DNA of 64,000 nucleotides from the NCBI GenBank assembly GCA_030323885.1, contig CM059187.1, positions 139,224,415 to 139,288,414 of the forward strand, written 5' to 3'. The notes below the pieces were generated by a model. It made no database searches and had not been told where the DNA came from. It saw nothing but the letters and a program-made list of their open reading frames with translations. Positions 21,882 to 32,815 of the stretch are shown in pieces. Each line of letters starts with the position of its first letter. Position 1 is the first letter of the stretch. This stretch comes from Branchipolynoe longqiensis (Eukaryota; Annelida; Polychaeta; Phyllodocida; Polynoidae). The position numbers were made by a program, and so were the translations under genes.

Positions 21882-22037
21882 CTCGAACACTCCGAGACAC
21901 CGGCCGATCTCGCCCTTCACCCCGGCCTCCTCGCGGGCCTCCCGCGTGGCCGCCACGCCCGGGTCCTCTCGCGGCTCTATTCCGCCACCTGGCACCACCC
22001 ACCGATCGGGATCCTTGGACCCTGACACCAGCAGCAC
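21882..22037 (-). CDS. NUDT3: NUDT3/4-like hydrolase, Nudix-box exon
   Basis: This 156-bp exon (52 codons, phase 0 at both ends) has acceptor TGTGTGTTGCAG and donor GAG|GTTCGT on the minus strand. It encodes VLLVSGSKDPDRWVVPGG and the full Nudix box: G-x5-E (GGIEPRE), seven residues, then REAREEAGV. It ends GRCLGVFE. The invariant REUxEExGU residues that bind the catalytic metal are intact. DPDRWVVPGGG closely resembles the vertebrate DIPP motif. The preceding exon (start codon, expected RAACLC motif) was not found in the window. GC content is much higher than the flanking intron. NUDT3 versus NUDT4/10/11 cannot be separated, as those are vertebrate duplicates. Confidence 0.95.
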
Positions 22038-22100
22038 CTGCAACACACAAAATAAACACAGCGTCTGAGTCAACTAGCGAACATGCAAACCAACTCTCCA

Positions 22101-22545
22101 TGCTCTACTCATCATGGTGAAACCAGTTAGTACACGCGGCGTCATCTGAACAGGAGACGTGGTGGTTATAATCTCTCGGGGCTCTACTCATTATGGCATG
22201 GTGAAACCAGTTAGTACACCCTGCATCACGTGAACTGGACACCTGGTGGTTTGAGTCTCTCGGGGCTCTACTCATCATAGTCAGGTGAAACCAATTACAA
22301 CATGCTGCATCATATGAACAGGAGACCTGGTGGTGTGAGTCTCTCGGTGCTCTAATCATCATAGTCAGGTGAAACCAGGTAGTGCAGCCTGCATCACGTG
22401 AACAGCAGACCTGGTGGTTATAGTCTCTCGGGTCTCTATGCATAATGGCATGGTGAAACCAGTCAGTAAAACCCTGCGTCATGTGAACAGGAAACCTGGA
22501 GATTTGCGACTCACAGGACTCCTGAATGAGTATTGACCTCAGCAT
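22101..22545. repeat. ~85-bp tandem repeat (5 units)
   Basis: Units begin with GGTGAAACCAGTTAGTACAC and contain CATCACGTGAACAGGAGACC, TGGTGGTT and CTCTCGGGGCTCTACTCAT. It lies ~65 bp upstream (gene sense) of the Nudix-box exon. The long minus frame across it is a repeat effect. Confidence 0.8.
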
Positions 22546-23587
22546 CACCTTAGTCCATAAGCGTCTTCAGAAACCCTCAAGCCTTAAGAAGGTACATGAA
22601 CTGTACTAATACTTTCCAGCATAAGTTAGCAAAGTTTGTGTCTCTATTGATATAACTAAATATGTGCAAACATGTATTTCACCAAACATATGCATGGAGA
22701 GTGTTAGGATAGCAAAGTACTGTAAAAGGCAATATTCCTCATCAGTGTAAACTAGGTCTTGGATTAATCAAGTCTGTGCTAACACAAGAAATTTAAGCGT
22801 TAATTCTGTCGTCGAGTGGTAAGATACTCTGGACAATGTATTTAGGGTGTTTGAATCCCAGTTGTGCTGATCCCCTTACCCGATATATATATCTCAAGTT
22901 CGTAGAAATGAGTATCAATAGCAAGGCCAGGACCAGGTCCCTTTAAATAAAAATCGATAGCATCGAAAAGGCTTAACACAACCAACAGTGACTTAGCTAA
23001 CATTCTTGGCATCTTAACATGAAACAATAACTTTGTTTTAACTGCGTTTTGCTTCGCTAATTTATATCTACCTGGCATGTGTTTTATTTAAGTTTGCCAA
23101 GTTGGCTCATGACTTTCTGGTTATAGAGCTTACAGCGTGCACAAGCAGAGGATACTGCACATCAACATTTGAAAGACGCGCTGGCTGGTGCTCATAGTTC
23201 AGACTTTATTGTTTAAAGCAATCTGTTATGCACTACAGGCTAGTTCTCATCTATTATGCAGGTGGTGACATGGAGTTACTAGATAAAAGAGTGATAATAA
23301 TTGTCAACCAACTTGGATTGTTCCATAGGATTCATGAATATTCATGAGCTGCGCATGCAGAACAACATAGTGCCATGCAAAAGGTTGTAGAGTTCTCTTT
23401 ACAGTTAAGCAATATCCCAAAACAGAATAATTGTCTATTGGGGGAACTTCATTCCCATAATCATTCTTGATTATGCAATACTGTTGGCGCGTCTGGGGAC
23501 TCCGGTCCTTCCCAACCAATCGCAATACCTGTGTAGCCAAGCTAACTGAACATATATTCCGAGTTCCGCTGGTCTTTCTGGAAAAGA
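22546..23587. other. Unassigned stretch, probably Nudix intron
   Basis: I looked here for the first Nudix coding exon (Arg-Ala-Ala-Cys-Leu-Cys motif) and did not find it. No repeat family of this window is recognisable. Confidence 0.4.
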
Positions 23588-23625
23588 CTGAAGCTGCGAC
23601 CCAGCATGCCAGGTCGCAGCTTCAG
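23588..23625. repeat. Perfect 14-bp hairpin
   Basis: CTGAAGCTGCGACC and GGTCGCAGCTTCAG form a perfect stem around a 10-nt loop. No oligo-T follows directly. Function unknown. Confidence 0.75.
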
Positions 23626-23831
23626 CTTATACACACAGGAATTTTGGGTTGGTGCCACTCTTAGCTATATTCTTTAAACTCACTTTGCACTGACAATCAC
23701 ATACCCCCCGATGAGTAATCCTGGTATGATTGGGAGCATACATTTGTTTCTAATCTAGATTGCAGTGAAATATTTGTTACGTTAGATAACATGCAACATT
23801 GTTTATCATGGTGTGGGTGTATACTCACCAT

Positions 23832-24105
23832 ATTTAACCTAGATACTGATACACTTATTAAGCATTTGTTGCCACGTACTGAGTCAATTTAATAGAACCT
23901 GTTACTGCGATAAGCCTTTGGTGTAGAGTTTTGGCATGCTTGCCAAAATTAACTTTGCGTGTTTGTGTTTCAAATATCTCCAAAGTTAGCCATTTAAAAT
24001 CAAAGTTACCGCAAACAAAAGTAAGCTAGATTATAACAATCAATTTAATATATTTATCTCAGAAAAATGACTGAAACTCAAAACTATCGGACTATGCAAG
24101 TTTAA
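23832..24105 (-). mobile_element. MITE-A copy, truncated at one end
   Basis: Inverted and missing the TIR on its left side. It ends ACTATCGGACTATGCAAGTTTAA. Confidence 0.8.
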
Positions 24106-24463
24106 CTGATGGTATTTGAAGTTTGGTGCCTGGTGTGTGCACCATCCATTCCATCACCAACCACCTCCTGTTATGTGGTCCCAGCTTTACACCCGCACAA
24201 CCCTCCTTGGTTTCTAACCAATCTTTCTCCTCTAATACTTGACGATGACTCCCAGACTGTTGATTTGACTGCGCACAGTAACATCCGGGGCCAACGATAT
24301 AGTGATATAGCGAATGGTAGACAGGAAGTGTGAACACTTATTTGTCTCTCTCTCTTTTTTTTTTTTAAATTTTGGTACATTAGTTGTCCCAATCAGGGGA
24401 TCCAACATACCAGACACATGAGGGAACACGCCCTATTGGGGGGATCAAGTTCTGTTACATTTA
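24106..24463. other. Stretch with a 37-bp block shared with 62.2 kb
   Basis: CGAATGGTAGACAGGAAGTG and the following TGAACACTTATTTGTCT (24311-24347) are identical to 62199-62235. ACAGGAAGTG matches an ETS-type site. T-rich sequence follows. Confidence 0.5.
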
Positions 24464-25244
24464 CAAGGTTCATACCCATTTTAACATATCAAATTCCAGG
24501 ACTTTCCAACAAAATTCCCAGACGTGTTTAAGATGTTTATTAAAGTTGCAGAGTCCGATGGTTTTAAATTTCTGTATTTTTTCTGAGATAGATATATTAG
24601 ATCAATCACTAGTATCTACTTTACATTAGTTCAAAGTTACTTTTATTTTAAATGGTAAACTTTTGAGATATTTTGAGTGCAAATGTGGAAAATTAGTTTT
24701 GGCCAGGTTGCAGTAACCGACTTCTGCAGTAACAGGTTCTGTTAAATTGACTCAGTATTGCCCTCTACACAGAAACAAATGCTTAATAAGTGCATCAGTA
24801 TCTAAGTTAGATATGTAAAATCAAATCTAGATAATTGGTTTGGTTTTGAAAATTTGATATTTCATGGGACTATGCAGCTTTAAATTAAAGTACCCTGAGA
24901 CATTCATAGTCAATTCACCGTGTAAATGTGAGGTGTACTATTATTACAAAATAACAAACATATGTACAGTTTTAATATAGAAATCAAGAGGCAGGATAAC
25001 AAACCCACAAAATTCACGTTAAATACAAAACATCACTGATTAATCAATGAAGAACATATGCAAATAACACCCCAGCTAGTTATGATTAAAAAATAATATA
25101 GGCTTTAAAAAATATATAGTCACGATCTTCTATCTTCAAGGATTTTCAAGGATCTTTAGACAAATTCCAAGGCTTTTCAGGCCTGGAATCCTGAATCATA
25201 AAATGTCACGACTTTCCAGGCTTTCAAGGACCCATACGAACCCT
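24464..25244. mobile_element. TIR element interrupted by MITE-A
   Basis: The left end AAGGTTCATACCCATTTTAA and right end CCATACGAACCCT are roughly inverted. Both halves contain AATTCCAAGGCTTTTCAGG-like words reminiscent of the AGGGTCCGTACAC family. MITE-A lies within at 24540-24883. Confidence 0.55.
24540..24883 (+). mobile_element. MITE-A copy nested in a TIR element
   Basis: TTAAAGTTGCAGAGTCCGAT to ATGGGACTATGCAGCTTTAA. The internal part is a little shortened. Confidence 0.85.
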
Positions 25245-25345
25245 ATGTTAATCAACCCAACCCAAAGATAAAGTTGGAGAATATGCAGAAAGCTTTGTCG
25301 GGATAGAGAACGATGGTGACAAATGACCAGTTCTTATTTAATTAA

Positions 25346-26404
25346 ATCTCTGAGCATCTGCAATGAGCCTCAGTTAATACTCCCACTCTCTATGGAGGTT
25401 GAGTTCACAGGCCTCTGCAATGAGCCTCAGTTAATACTACCACTCTCTATGGAGGTTGAGTTTGCAGGCCTCTGCAATGTGCCTCAGTTAATACTACCAC
25501 TCTCTATGGAGGTTGAGTTTGCAGGCCTCTGCAATGAGCCTCAGTTAATACTACCACTCTCTATGGAGGTTGAGTTTGCAGGCCTCTGCAATGTGCCTCA
25601 GTTAATACTACCACTCTCTATGGAGGTTGAGTTTGCAGGCCTCTGCAATGAGCCTCAGTTAATACTACCACTCTATGGAGGTTGAGTTTGCAGGCCTCTG
25701 CAATGTGCCTCAGTTAATACTACCACTCTCTATGGAGGTTGAGTTTGCAGGCCTCTGCAATGAGCCTCAGTTAATACTACCACTCTCTATGGAGGTTGAG
25801 TTTGCAGGCCTCTGCAATGAGCCTCAGTTAATACTACCACTCTCTATGGAGGTTGAGTTTGCAGGCCTCTGCAATGTGCCTCAGTTAATACTACCACTCT
25901 CTATGGAGGTTGAGTTTGCAGGCCTCTGCAATGAGCCTCAGTTAATACTACCACTCTCTATGGAGGTTGAGTTTGCAGGCCTCTGCAATGTGCCTCAGTT
26001 AATACTACCACTCTCTATGGAGGTTGAGTTCGCAGGCCTCTGCAATGAGCCTCAGTTAATACTACCACTCTCTATGGAGGTTGAGTTCGCAGGCCTCTGC
26101 AATGAGCCTCAGTTAATGCTACCACTCTCTATGGAGGTTGAGTTCGCAGGCCTCTGCAATGAGCCTCAGTTAATACTACCACTCTCTATGGAGGTTGAGT
26201 TCGCAGGCCTCTGCAATGAGCCTCAGTTAATACTACCACTCTCTATGGAGGTTGAGTTTGCAGGCCTCTGCAATGAGCCTCACTTAATACTACCACTCTC
26301 TATGGAGGTTGAGTTCGCAGGCCTCTGCAATGAGCCTCAGTTAATACTACCACTCTCTATGGAGGTTGAGTTCGCAGGCCTCTGCAATGAGCCTCAGTTA
26401 ATAC
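25346..26404 (+). repeat. 57-bp minisatellite (~18.5 units)
   Basis: The unit is GCCTCTGCAATGAGCCTCAG, TTAATACTACCACTCTCTAT, GGAGGTTGAGTTTGCAG. Variants are GAGCC/GTGCC and TTTGC/TTCGC, with GTGCC confined to the first two thirds. One unit lacks a CT near 25672. As 57 is a multiple of 3 the array stays open in one frame (repeat MEVEFAGLCNEPQLILPLS). I do not treat it as a gene. Confidence 0.95.
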
Positions 26405-26931
26405 CCGGGATGCCAGTTGAGGTTGATGAAATTAGTGGAAAACAACTGGGTCAAGTTTAGTTTGGGCAGTACCCGCTAGGTGGTGCGACCGTACTTCGGC
26501 CGCCGCTGACCGGGTAGGCTCAGTATTGACAGTAGTGTTTTCGTAAGGCGACAGGAGGCGCCACCGGTGGTGTCAGTGCTTAGCCTTCTGAGAAAGTCGT
26601 CGTCGAATATTGACCAATCACAGCACACCAAATTCTTCAAATTTTGCCAGTTCCATTAAAGATCTTCCAGTAGAAATCTCTACTGGAAATTAGTGGAATT
26701 AGGGAAAAAAAAATAAAAATTTTAAACTGTAGCAAATTATCTAAAACGTCTAGAAAAACAAATTTGGAAAAGAAATCCTAAAAAAATCGATAGTAATGGA
26801 TATGCATGGGAATTGGAAAATTAAAAAAATCTAAGTCATCCCAAATTGTATAAAACATTCATACAAAATTGCTAAATGAAAAGAGGAGAAATTTGGAAAT
26901 TATTGGAATTCCATTAATTAGTGGAAGACTG
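26405..26931. mobile_element. hAT-like MITE inserted into the 57-bp minisatellite
   Basis: The ends CCGGGATGCCAGT and ACTGGCATCCCTG are inverted, and TTGATGAAATTAGTGGAA is mirrored by TTAGTGGAAGACTGG. The minisatellite stops at GTTAATAC on the left and resumes with TAATACTACC on the right, so at least TAATAC is duplicated. CAGGGATG-type TIRs are common in hAT elements. Confidence 0.7.
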
Positions 26932-27020
26932 GCATCCCTGTAATACTACCACTCTCTATGGAGGCTGAGACCTGGGGCTGCTACAATGTGCCCCATTTAA
27001 TACTACCACCATCTATGGAG
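26932..27020 (+). repeat. Degenerate continuation of the 57-bp minisatellite
   Basis: TAATACTACCACTCTCTATG and a second diverged unit (ACAATGTGCCCCATTTAATA) continue the array beyond the insertion. The oldest units are therefore at this edge. Confidence 0.8.
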
Positions 27021-27478
27021 TTTCATTTTCCCGAAAGTCCCCAAAAATGTCTAATGATATTTGCCATGATAGTCTAAATCCACCCAAGTAGGCTTGTCAC
27101 ATTATAACAATATTGTATGTGCATGACATACAAAATTGATAGTTGTCGCTACCTAACCTGGTGCTTGGCATTACTAAGATTCAGCACGGACTGGGTTAAC
27201 TCAGGCCGTAATCGATTAACACGACCCGGGCGACTCAGCTCACCCGAGTCGTCAAAATTTCAAATAGAACACCGCGAGTGGAGTCGACAAATACACATGC
27301 CGTGTGCAAAACGAACCGTCCCCAGTAACCCACCTCTTGGCTGGGGTGGCTAGGAGCGATGACGTCACATTTTTGCTGGTACCGTCCTGCAGGATAACAG
27401 CCACCGGTACCAGTAATACATGTTTTTTTTGTGGGTATTAACATAGATTAATGAAATGGAAATATCACTAAACTATGC

Positions 27479-28315
27479 CAGAGAGCATGTATATAAACAG
27501 ATGAGAGGGACAACTCCCATACTAGAGCATGTAACAGCTGCCGACTGTGGCGCTCCAAGTGGTGGTTGTTGAACAGCTTAAGCATATGGGCAAACCTCAA
27601 GGCATTTTCAATGGCAGTGAGCAATCTTCATACAGAAAACATTAAATATCTCTAAAACTACAACACCTAGAAACAAACTGATTGGAATACACATAGAAAA
27701 CATGTTTACCAATGAGATTATATTAAATTGATATGGTTAGGCTTCTGGATTTCTATTAATTTTGAATAAAACTGATGTTTTTCACGACGCGTACGGCAAA
27801 CTCAAGGCATTGTCAATGGCCTTGAGCAGTCTTCGTACAGAAAAAGTGAAATATCTCTAAAACTACACTACATAGAAACAAACTGTTTGGAACACATATA
27901 GAAAACATATTTAACAATGAGACTATATTAAATTTACATGGCTAGGGTTCTGAATTTCTATTAATTTTGAATAAAATACACGTTTTGCACTACACGTACG
28001 GCAAACTCAAGGCATTGTCAATGGCGGTGAGCAATCTTCATACAGAAAACGTTAAATATCTCTAAAACTACACCACATAGAAACAAACCGCTTGGAAGAC
28101 ATATAGAAAACATGTTTACCAAAAGGATTATATTAAATTGATAAGGTTAGGCTTCTGGATTTCTATTAATTTTGAATAAAAACTAATGTTTTGCATTGAG
28201 CGTACCGGCAAACTCATGGCTTGTTCAACACTAACCGCCAGGAACGCCACTGTAGCCTGTGTTACCGTTTTCCGCGGGAGTTGTCCCTCTCATCTGTTTA
28301 TATACACGCTCTCTG
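27479..28315. mobile_element. hAT-like element carrying three ~193-bp units
   Basis: The TIRs read CAGAGAGCATGTATATAAAC and inverted CAGAGAGCGTGTATATAAAC, continuing AGATGAGAGGGACAACTCCC. ACTATGC is duplicated at 27472-27478 and 28316-28322. Removing the element restores a sequence seen uninterrupted in the 864-1337 copy, so the boundaries are firm. Confidence 0.85.
27590..28200 (+). repeat. ~193-bp tandem unit, three copies
   Basis: Three units of CTCAAGGCATTGTCAATGGC ... TAGAAACAAACTG ... TTCTATTAATTTTGAATAAA ... CGTACGGCAAA. The same unit occurs in CCGG elements 1 and 3 and in the CATCACGGTTCC element. Confidence 0.85.
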
Positions 28316-28749
28316 ACTATGCCATCATAACACAATTTAAATCCTATTTTGCTGTAGTTATATTGGTTATTAAAAAAAAAAAAAGGTTTTGGATTAAGCC
28401 ACCATTTTTTTCAGCCCAAGCGTGGAATAGCATATTCGATTATTCGACCCGAGACTGTAAGATGTGCGCATGCACCAAAAAGTGGCTCGGGTGACCCGAG
28501 TTGATTAATCGATTACCCCCTAAGTGTCGGGATTATGTGACAGAGTGGGAAATTAGGTCATGGTGCCGGCTGCCTAGTCGCCCACTGGGGTAGCACTATA
28601 AAGTCGCCATGAATGTGCACTGTTACAAACAAACAAACTCTGCATACGTACTTGAATATCAGTAGCTTACTCTACCCATGACAGTGTTGTACACAAACAC
28701 TCAACTCGGTCAAGTTATGCTGACCGCGCTACCTCCCTGGCCCATTTAC

Positions 28750-29075
28750 CGGATGCGGTGGCCAAATCAGTAGAGTGCAGTCCTCCAGTGTGGAAGGTTG
28801 GGAGTTCAATTCCCGGCCGAGTCAAACCAACAACTTACAAAATTGATACTTGTCGCTTCCTAACCAGGCGCTCGGCATAATTAGGACAGGGCAAGGAGTG
28901 GTTGGCTCGGTGTCAGGATAATGTGACTGAGTGGGATATCAGGTCATGGTGCTGGTGGTCTGGTCACCCAGTGGAGCAGCACTATAAAGTCACCCTGAGT
29001 GCGCACTGTCACAACTCGGTACCCGTCCTTAATATGACCTTAGATGTTACCTGGACGTAAAACTACAACCAACCA
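28750..29075 (+). mobile_element. tRNA-derived SINE, head type a
   Basis: Full copy: GATGCGGTGGCCAAATCAGT, then B box GGGAGTTCAATTCC, body, and 3' GACGTAAAACTACAACC. Confidence 0.85.
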
Positions 29076-29379
29076 ACCCTGGCCCTTTAACTGCTACCAC
29101 TCTCCCACACTCCCAGTTTATCAAAGCAACTGTTTTATTCTTGTTTTATGCAGCACGAGTGACAGTCGCAGCGTCACGTGGACAGCATGAGTGATCATGA
29201 ACGTCACTCATGTCAGTACACGGGTCTATGAACCCAGGAGCTAAGTTGCAAATGACTCCCACTCCCACCCTCCACCAAATTCCCCAACCATCCCATTGCA
29301 ACTACGACTCATTGGAAGTTAGTAAAACAAGGTGCAATTTCTATTTATCGGTTATCATCACTTAATTGGCATTCAAGTT

Positions 29380-29711
29380 GTTTGGATGGCTGTTTTACAC
29401 CCTAGGAACGTCTAAGGTGGTGCATATTAGGACGGTACCGACTTGTGACAGTGCACACTCATGGTGACTTCATAGTGCTGCCCCACTGAGAAATCAGGCC
29501 ACCAGCACCATGACCCGATATCCCACTCAGTCACATTATCCTGACACTGACCTACTACTCAGTCCTTGCCCTATCCTATTAATGTCAAGCGCCAATGCTC
29601 GGAAGCGACAAGTATTAATTTTGTAAGTCATTGGTTTGAGTCGACCGGGAATTGAACTCCTGATCTCCCGCACTGGAGACATATGCTCTACCAATTCGGC
29701 CACCGCGTCCA
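29380..29711 (-). mobile_element. tRNA-derived SINE, head type a
   Basis: Inverted full copy. The head is at 29640-29711 (B box GGGAATTGAACTCC inverted, end CGGCCACCGCGTCC). Confidence 0.85.
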
Positions 29712-30039
29712 GTAGTCATTTAAGTAGTGATAAGTCTATCCCACATTCGAGCTGAAAGAAGAACGGAACAAAAGAACCTACACTAGAGGTTACAACAACG
29801 CCGGACATTATGTCTGTTTTAAGACGCGGGCCCCTTCCACTTGGAGCTCCCAGCATCGTGTTGCGCCACTCTACCACCAGGGCATTACATACACATGACT
29901 CCCCTTCACGCCTTCCTGTGGGTCAATCCCACATTCATCTGCACAACACACATCTTTTTTCCTTTTCTTTTTGGGATGGAGTATTTATGCCTATAACGGT
30001 TAAGTCTAATGACTTGTTTCGCCGCTAGACAGTAATACA
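29712..30039. other. Unassigned stretch
   Basis: A 72-residue frame at 29810-30028 has no recognisable domain. No repeat seen. Confidence 0.35.
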
Positions 30040-30268
30040 ATAATCTTGTGGTTCCCCTTGTTTTGTTATTTTCATTTGTGTAGCTAGCTACTGCATGCAT
30101 TCTTTCTCTGTTTGTAAGAATTCTCCCACATCTGCCTAACCTCTGTGAGTCTGTTAGTTCTAGAATTGATTAGGTGTTTGCTTATTTATAGTTATCTATA
30201 GTTATTTTCCCTGACTGCCATCACCTTGTGTTAGTGGTCATTATTTTTGGTTTTAAGTTTAAAGTATA
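30040..30268 (+). repeat. Dispersed repeat, copy 1 of 2
   Basis: CTTGTGGTTCCCCTTGTTTT to GTGTTAGTGGTCATTATTTT is alignable over ~230 bp with 55365-55590 (shared TACTGCATGCAT, TCTTACA/TCTCCCA, TTTTCCCTGACTGCC, TTAGTGGTCATTA, GTTTAAAGT). No ends are defined. It may be the 3' region of a retroposon. Confidence 0.6.
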
Positions 30269-30377
30269 CCTACTGGGTAATTACCTATTTTGGGTAATTA
30301 ATCTTGAAAAGCATTTTTTGGGGGTGTTTTTTGGGGGTAAAGTATTTATTCATCTGAATATGACATTTGTCAGTGCA

Positions 30378-32128
30378 TAGATTACTACAGGGAGTATTAG
30401 CCTGGATCTTGCTGCCTGTAGGTAGGTACCTGTCTGCATACATTATTACAGGGGGTATTAGCCTGGATCTTGCTGCCTGTAGGTAGGTACCTGTCTGCAT
30501 ACATTATTACAGGGAGTACTAGGCTGGATCTTACTGCCTCTAGGTAGGTACCTGTCTGCATACATTATTACAGGGGGTATTAGCCTGGATCTTACTGCCT
30601 GTAGGTAGGTACCTGTCTGCATACATTATTACAGGAAGTACTAGGCTGGATCTTACTGCCTCTAGGTAGGTACCTGTCTGCATACATTATTACAGGGGGC
30701 ATTAGGCTGGATCTTACTGCCTTTAGGTAGGTACCTGTCTGCATACATTATTACAGGGAGTACTAGGCTGGATCTTACTGCCTCTAGGTAGGTACCTGTC
30801 TGCATACATTATTACAGGGAGTACTAGTCTGGATCTTACTGCCTGTAGGTAGGTACCTGTCTGCATACATTATTACAGGAAGTACTAGGCTGGATCTTAC
30901 TGCCTGTAGGTAGGTACCTGTCTGCATACATTATTACAGGGGGTATTAGCCTGGATCTTACTGCCTGTAGGTAGGTACCTGTCTGCATACATTATTACAG
31001 GGAGTACTAGGCTGGATCTTACTGCCTCTAGGTAGGTACCTGTCTGCATACATAATTACAGGGGGTATTAGCCTGGATCTTACTGCCTGTAGGTAGGTAC
31101 CTGTCTGCATACATTATTACAGGGGGTATTAGCCTGGATCTTGCTGCCTGTAGGTAGGTACCTGTCTGCATACATTATTACAGGAAGTACTAGGCTGGAT
31201 CTTACTGCCTCTAGGTAGGTACCTGTCTGCATACATTATTACAGGGGTATTAGCCTGGATCTTACTGCCTGTAGGTAGGTACCTGTCTGCATACATTATT
31301 ACAGGGAGTACTAGGCTGGATCTTACTGCCTCTAGGTAGGTACCTGTCTGCATACATTATTACAGGGAGTATTAGCCTGGATCTTACTGCCTTTAGGTAG
31401 GTACCTGTCTGCATACATTATTACAGGGAGTACTAGGCTGGATCTTACTGCCTCTAGGTAGGTACCTGTCTGCATACATTATTACAGGGGGCATTAGGCT
31501 GGATCTTACTGCCTTTAGGTAGGTACCTGTCTGCATACATTATTACAGGGAGTACTAGGCTGGATCTTACTGCCTCTAGGTAGGTACCTGTCTGCATACA
31601 TTATTACAGGGAGTACTAGTCTGGATCTTACTGCCTCTAGGTAGGTACCTGTCTGCATACATTATTACAGGGGGCATTAGGCTGGATCTTACTGCCTTTA
31701 GGTAGGTACCTGTCTGCATACATTATTACAGGAAGTACTAGGCTGGATCTTACTGCCTCTAGGTAGGTACCTGTCTGCATACATTATTACAGGGGGTATT
31801 AGCCTGGATCTTGCTGCCTGTAGGTAGGTACCTGTCTGCATACATTATTACAGGAAGTACTAGGCTGGATCTTACTGCCTCTAGGTAGGTACCTGTCTGC
31901 ATACATTATTACAGGGGGTATTAGCCTGGATCTTACTGCCTGTAGGTAGGTACCTGTCTGCATACATTATTACAGGAGTACTAGGCTGGATCTTACTGCC
32001 TCTAGGTAGGTACCTGTCTGCATACATTATTACAGGGAGTATTAGCCTGGATCTTACTGCCTGTAGGTAGGTACCTGTCTGCATACATTATTACAGGGAG
32101 TACTAGGCTGGATCTTACTGCCTTTAGG
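30378..32128. repeat. 61-bp minisatellite (~28.5 units) with two alternating unit types
   Basis: The unit is TACCTGTCTGCATACATTAT, TACAGGGAGTACTAGGCTGG, ATCTTACTGCCTCTAGGTAG, G. Type A has GTATTAGCCTGG with GCCTGTAGG; type B has GTACTAGGCTGG with GCCTCTAGG. They alternate through much of the array, implying ~122-bp higher-order units. GCATTAGGCTGG with GCCTTTAGG is a third type. The array ends abruptly at GGCCGGGCTAAC. Confidence 0.95.
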
Positions 32129-32411
32129 CCGGGCTAACTAACGACAGTAGCGGGAACCTGAGCCATCACACACAGACCTGGTTTGTTAGTGAATTCAGCA
32201 TGTGACCTCTCTGGCAACACTCACCCACCACACAGATATGTGGCAACAAAAACAAGATAAGACAGGATTTAAATAATTTAGAAATCTGCCCACACGGCAT
32301 TGTTTGTCACAGAAGTAAATTAGATAAGCAGCAATGTCACCAGCACCACAGTGTAGCCAAGTAGTTGGTTCAGACCGACTCGGTCCACTGAGTCCTCACT
32401 GCCATCACAGA
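32129..32411. other. Unassigned stretch
   Basis: No gene or repeat recognised between the minisatellite and the next SINE. Confidence 0.35.
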
Positions 32412-32740
32412 TGTGAGTTTGTTTGTTGTTGTTTTACGTCCTAGCAACATTTTTGGTCATATCAGGATGGGTACCGACTTGTGACAGTGCGCACCCATGG
32501 CGACTTTATAGTGCTGCCCCACTGGGAAATCAGGACACCGGCACCATGACCCAATATCCCACTCAGTCACATTATTCTGACACTGAGCTAGCCAGTCCTT
32601 GCCCTATCTTATTAATGCCGAGCACCAGACTGGGAAGTGACATATCAATTTTAAAGTCACTGGTTTGACTTGACCAGGAACTGAACTCCCGTCCTTCCAC
32701 ACGCGAGGCTGCGCTCTACCGATTAGGCCACTGTGCCCAG
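32412..32740 (-). mobile_element. tRNA-derived SINE, head type a
   Basis: Inverted full copy, GTTGTTTTACGTCCTAGCAA to CGATTAGGCCACTGTGCCC. Confidence 0.85.
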
Positions 32741-32815
32741 AGATGGAAAGCACACCCTCTAAACCACCATGCCATTCAGTCCTTAACTTATGAATCACAC
32801 TAACTTCCACTAGAC

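Larger units (their letters stand above)
27204..28520 (+). mobile_element. PIF/Harbinger-like element (GGCCGTAATCGATTAA family) with a nested hAT-like element
   Basis: The ends GGCCGTAATCGATTAACACG and the inverse of GGGGGTAATCGATTAATC are clear. CGACTCGGGT-type words follow each TIR. The body is the inverse of 864-1337 (shared CAAATACACATGCCGTGTGC and GGTACCGTCCTGCAGGATAA). The flanks are TCA (27201-27203) and TAA (28521-28523), i.e. a mutated 3-bp duplication. Another element is inside at 27479-28315. Confidence 0.8.
27131..28632 (+). mobile_element. Headless SINE split by a Harbinger-like element
   Basis: The left part (27131-27203, ATTGATAGTTGTCGCTACCT... GGTTAACTCA) and right part (28524-28632, GTGTCGGGATTATGTGACAG... 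GAATGTGCACTG) join into the normal SINE body once 27204-28520 is removed. Confidence 0.8.

Noticed and set aside
22105..22548. 147-codon minus-strand frame
   Set aside because: Produced by the ~85-bp tandem repeat; residues repeat with the unit and show no domain.
25323..26460. Long open frames (120 and 261 codons) of a 19-residue repeat
   Set aside because: They exist only because a stop-free 57-bp minisatellite unit is a multiple of three. The array has a 2-bp deletion in one unit and runs into a transposon TIR.
30378..32128. CRISPR-like array
   Set aside because: Units are contiguous 61-bp repeats without unique spacers, in a eukaryotic context. The same applies to the 57-, 85- and 115-bp arrays.
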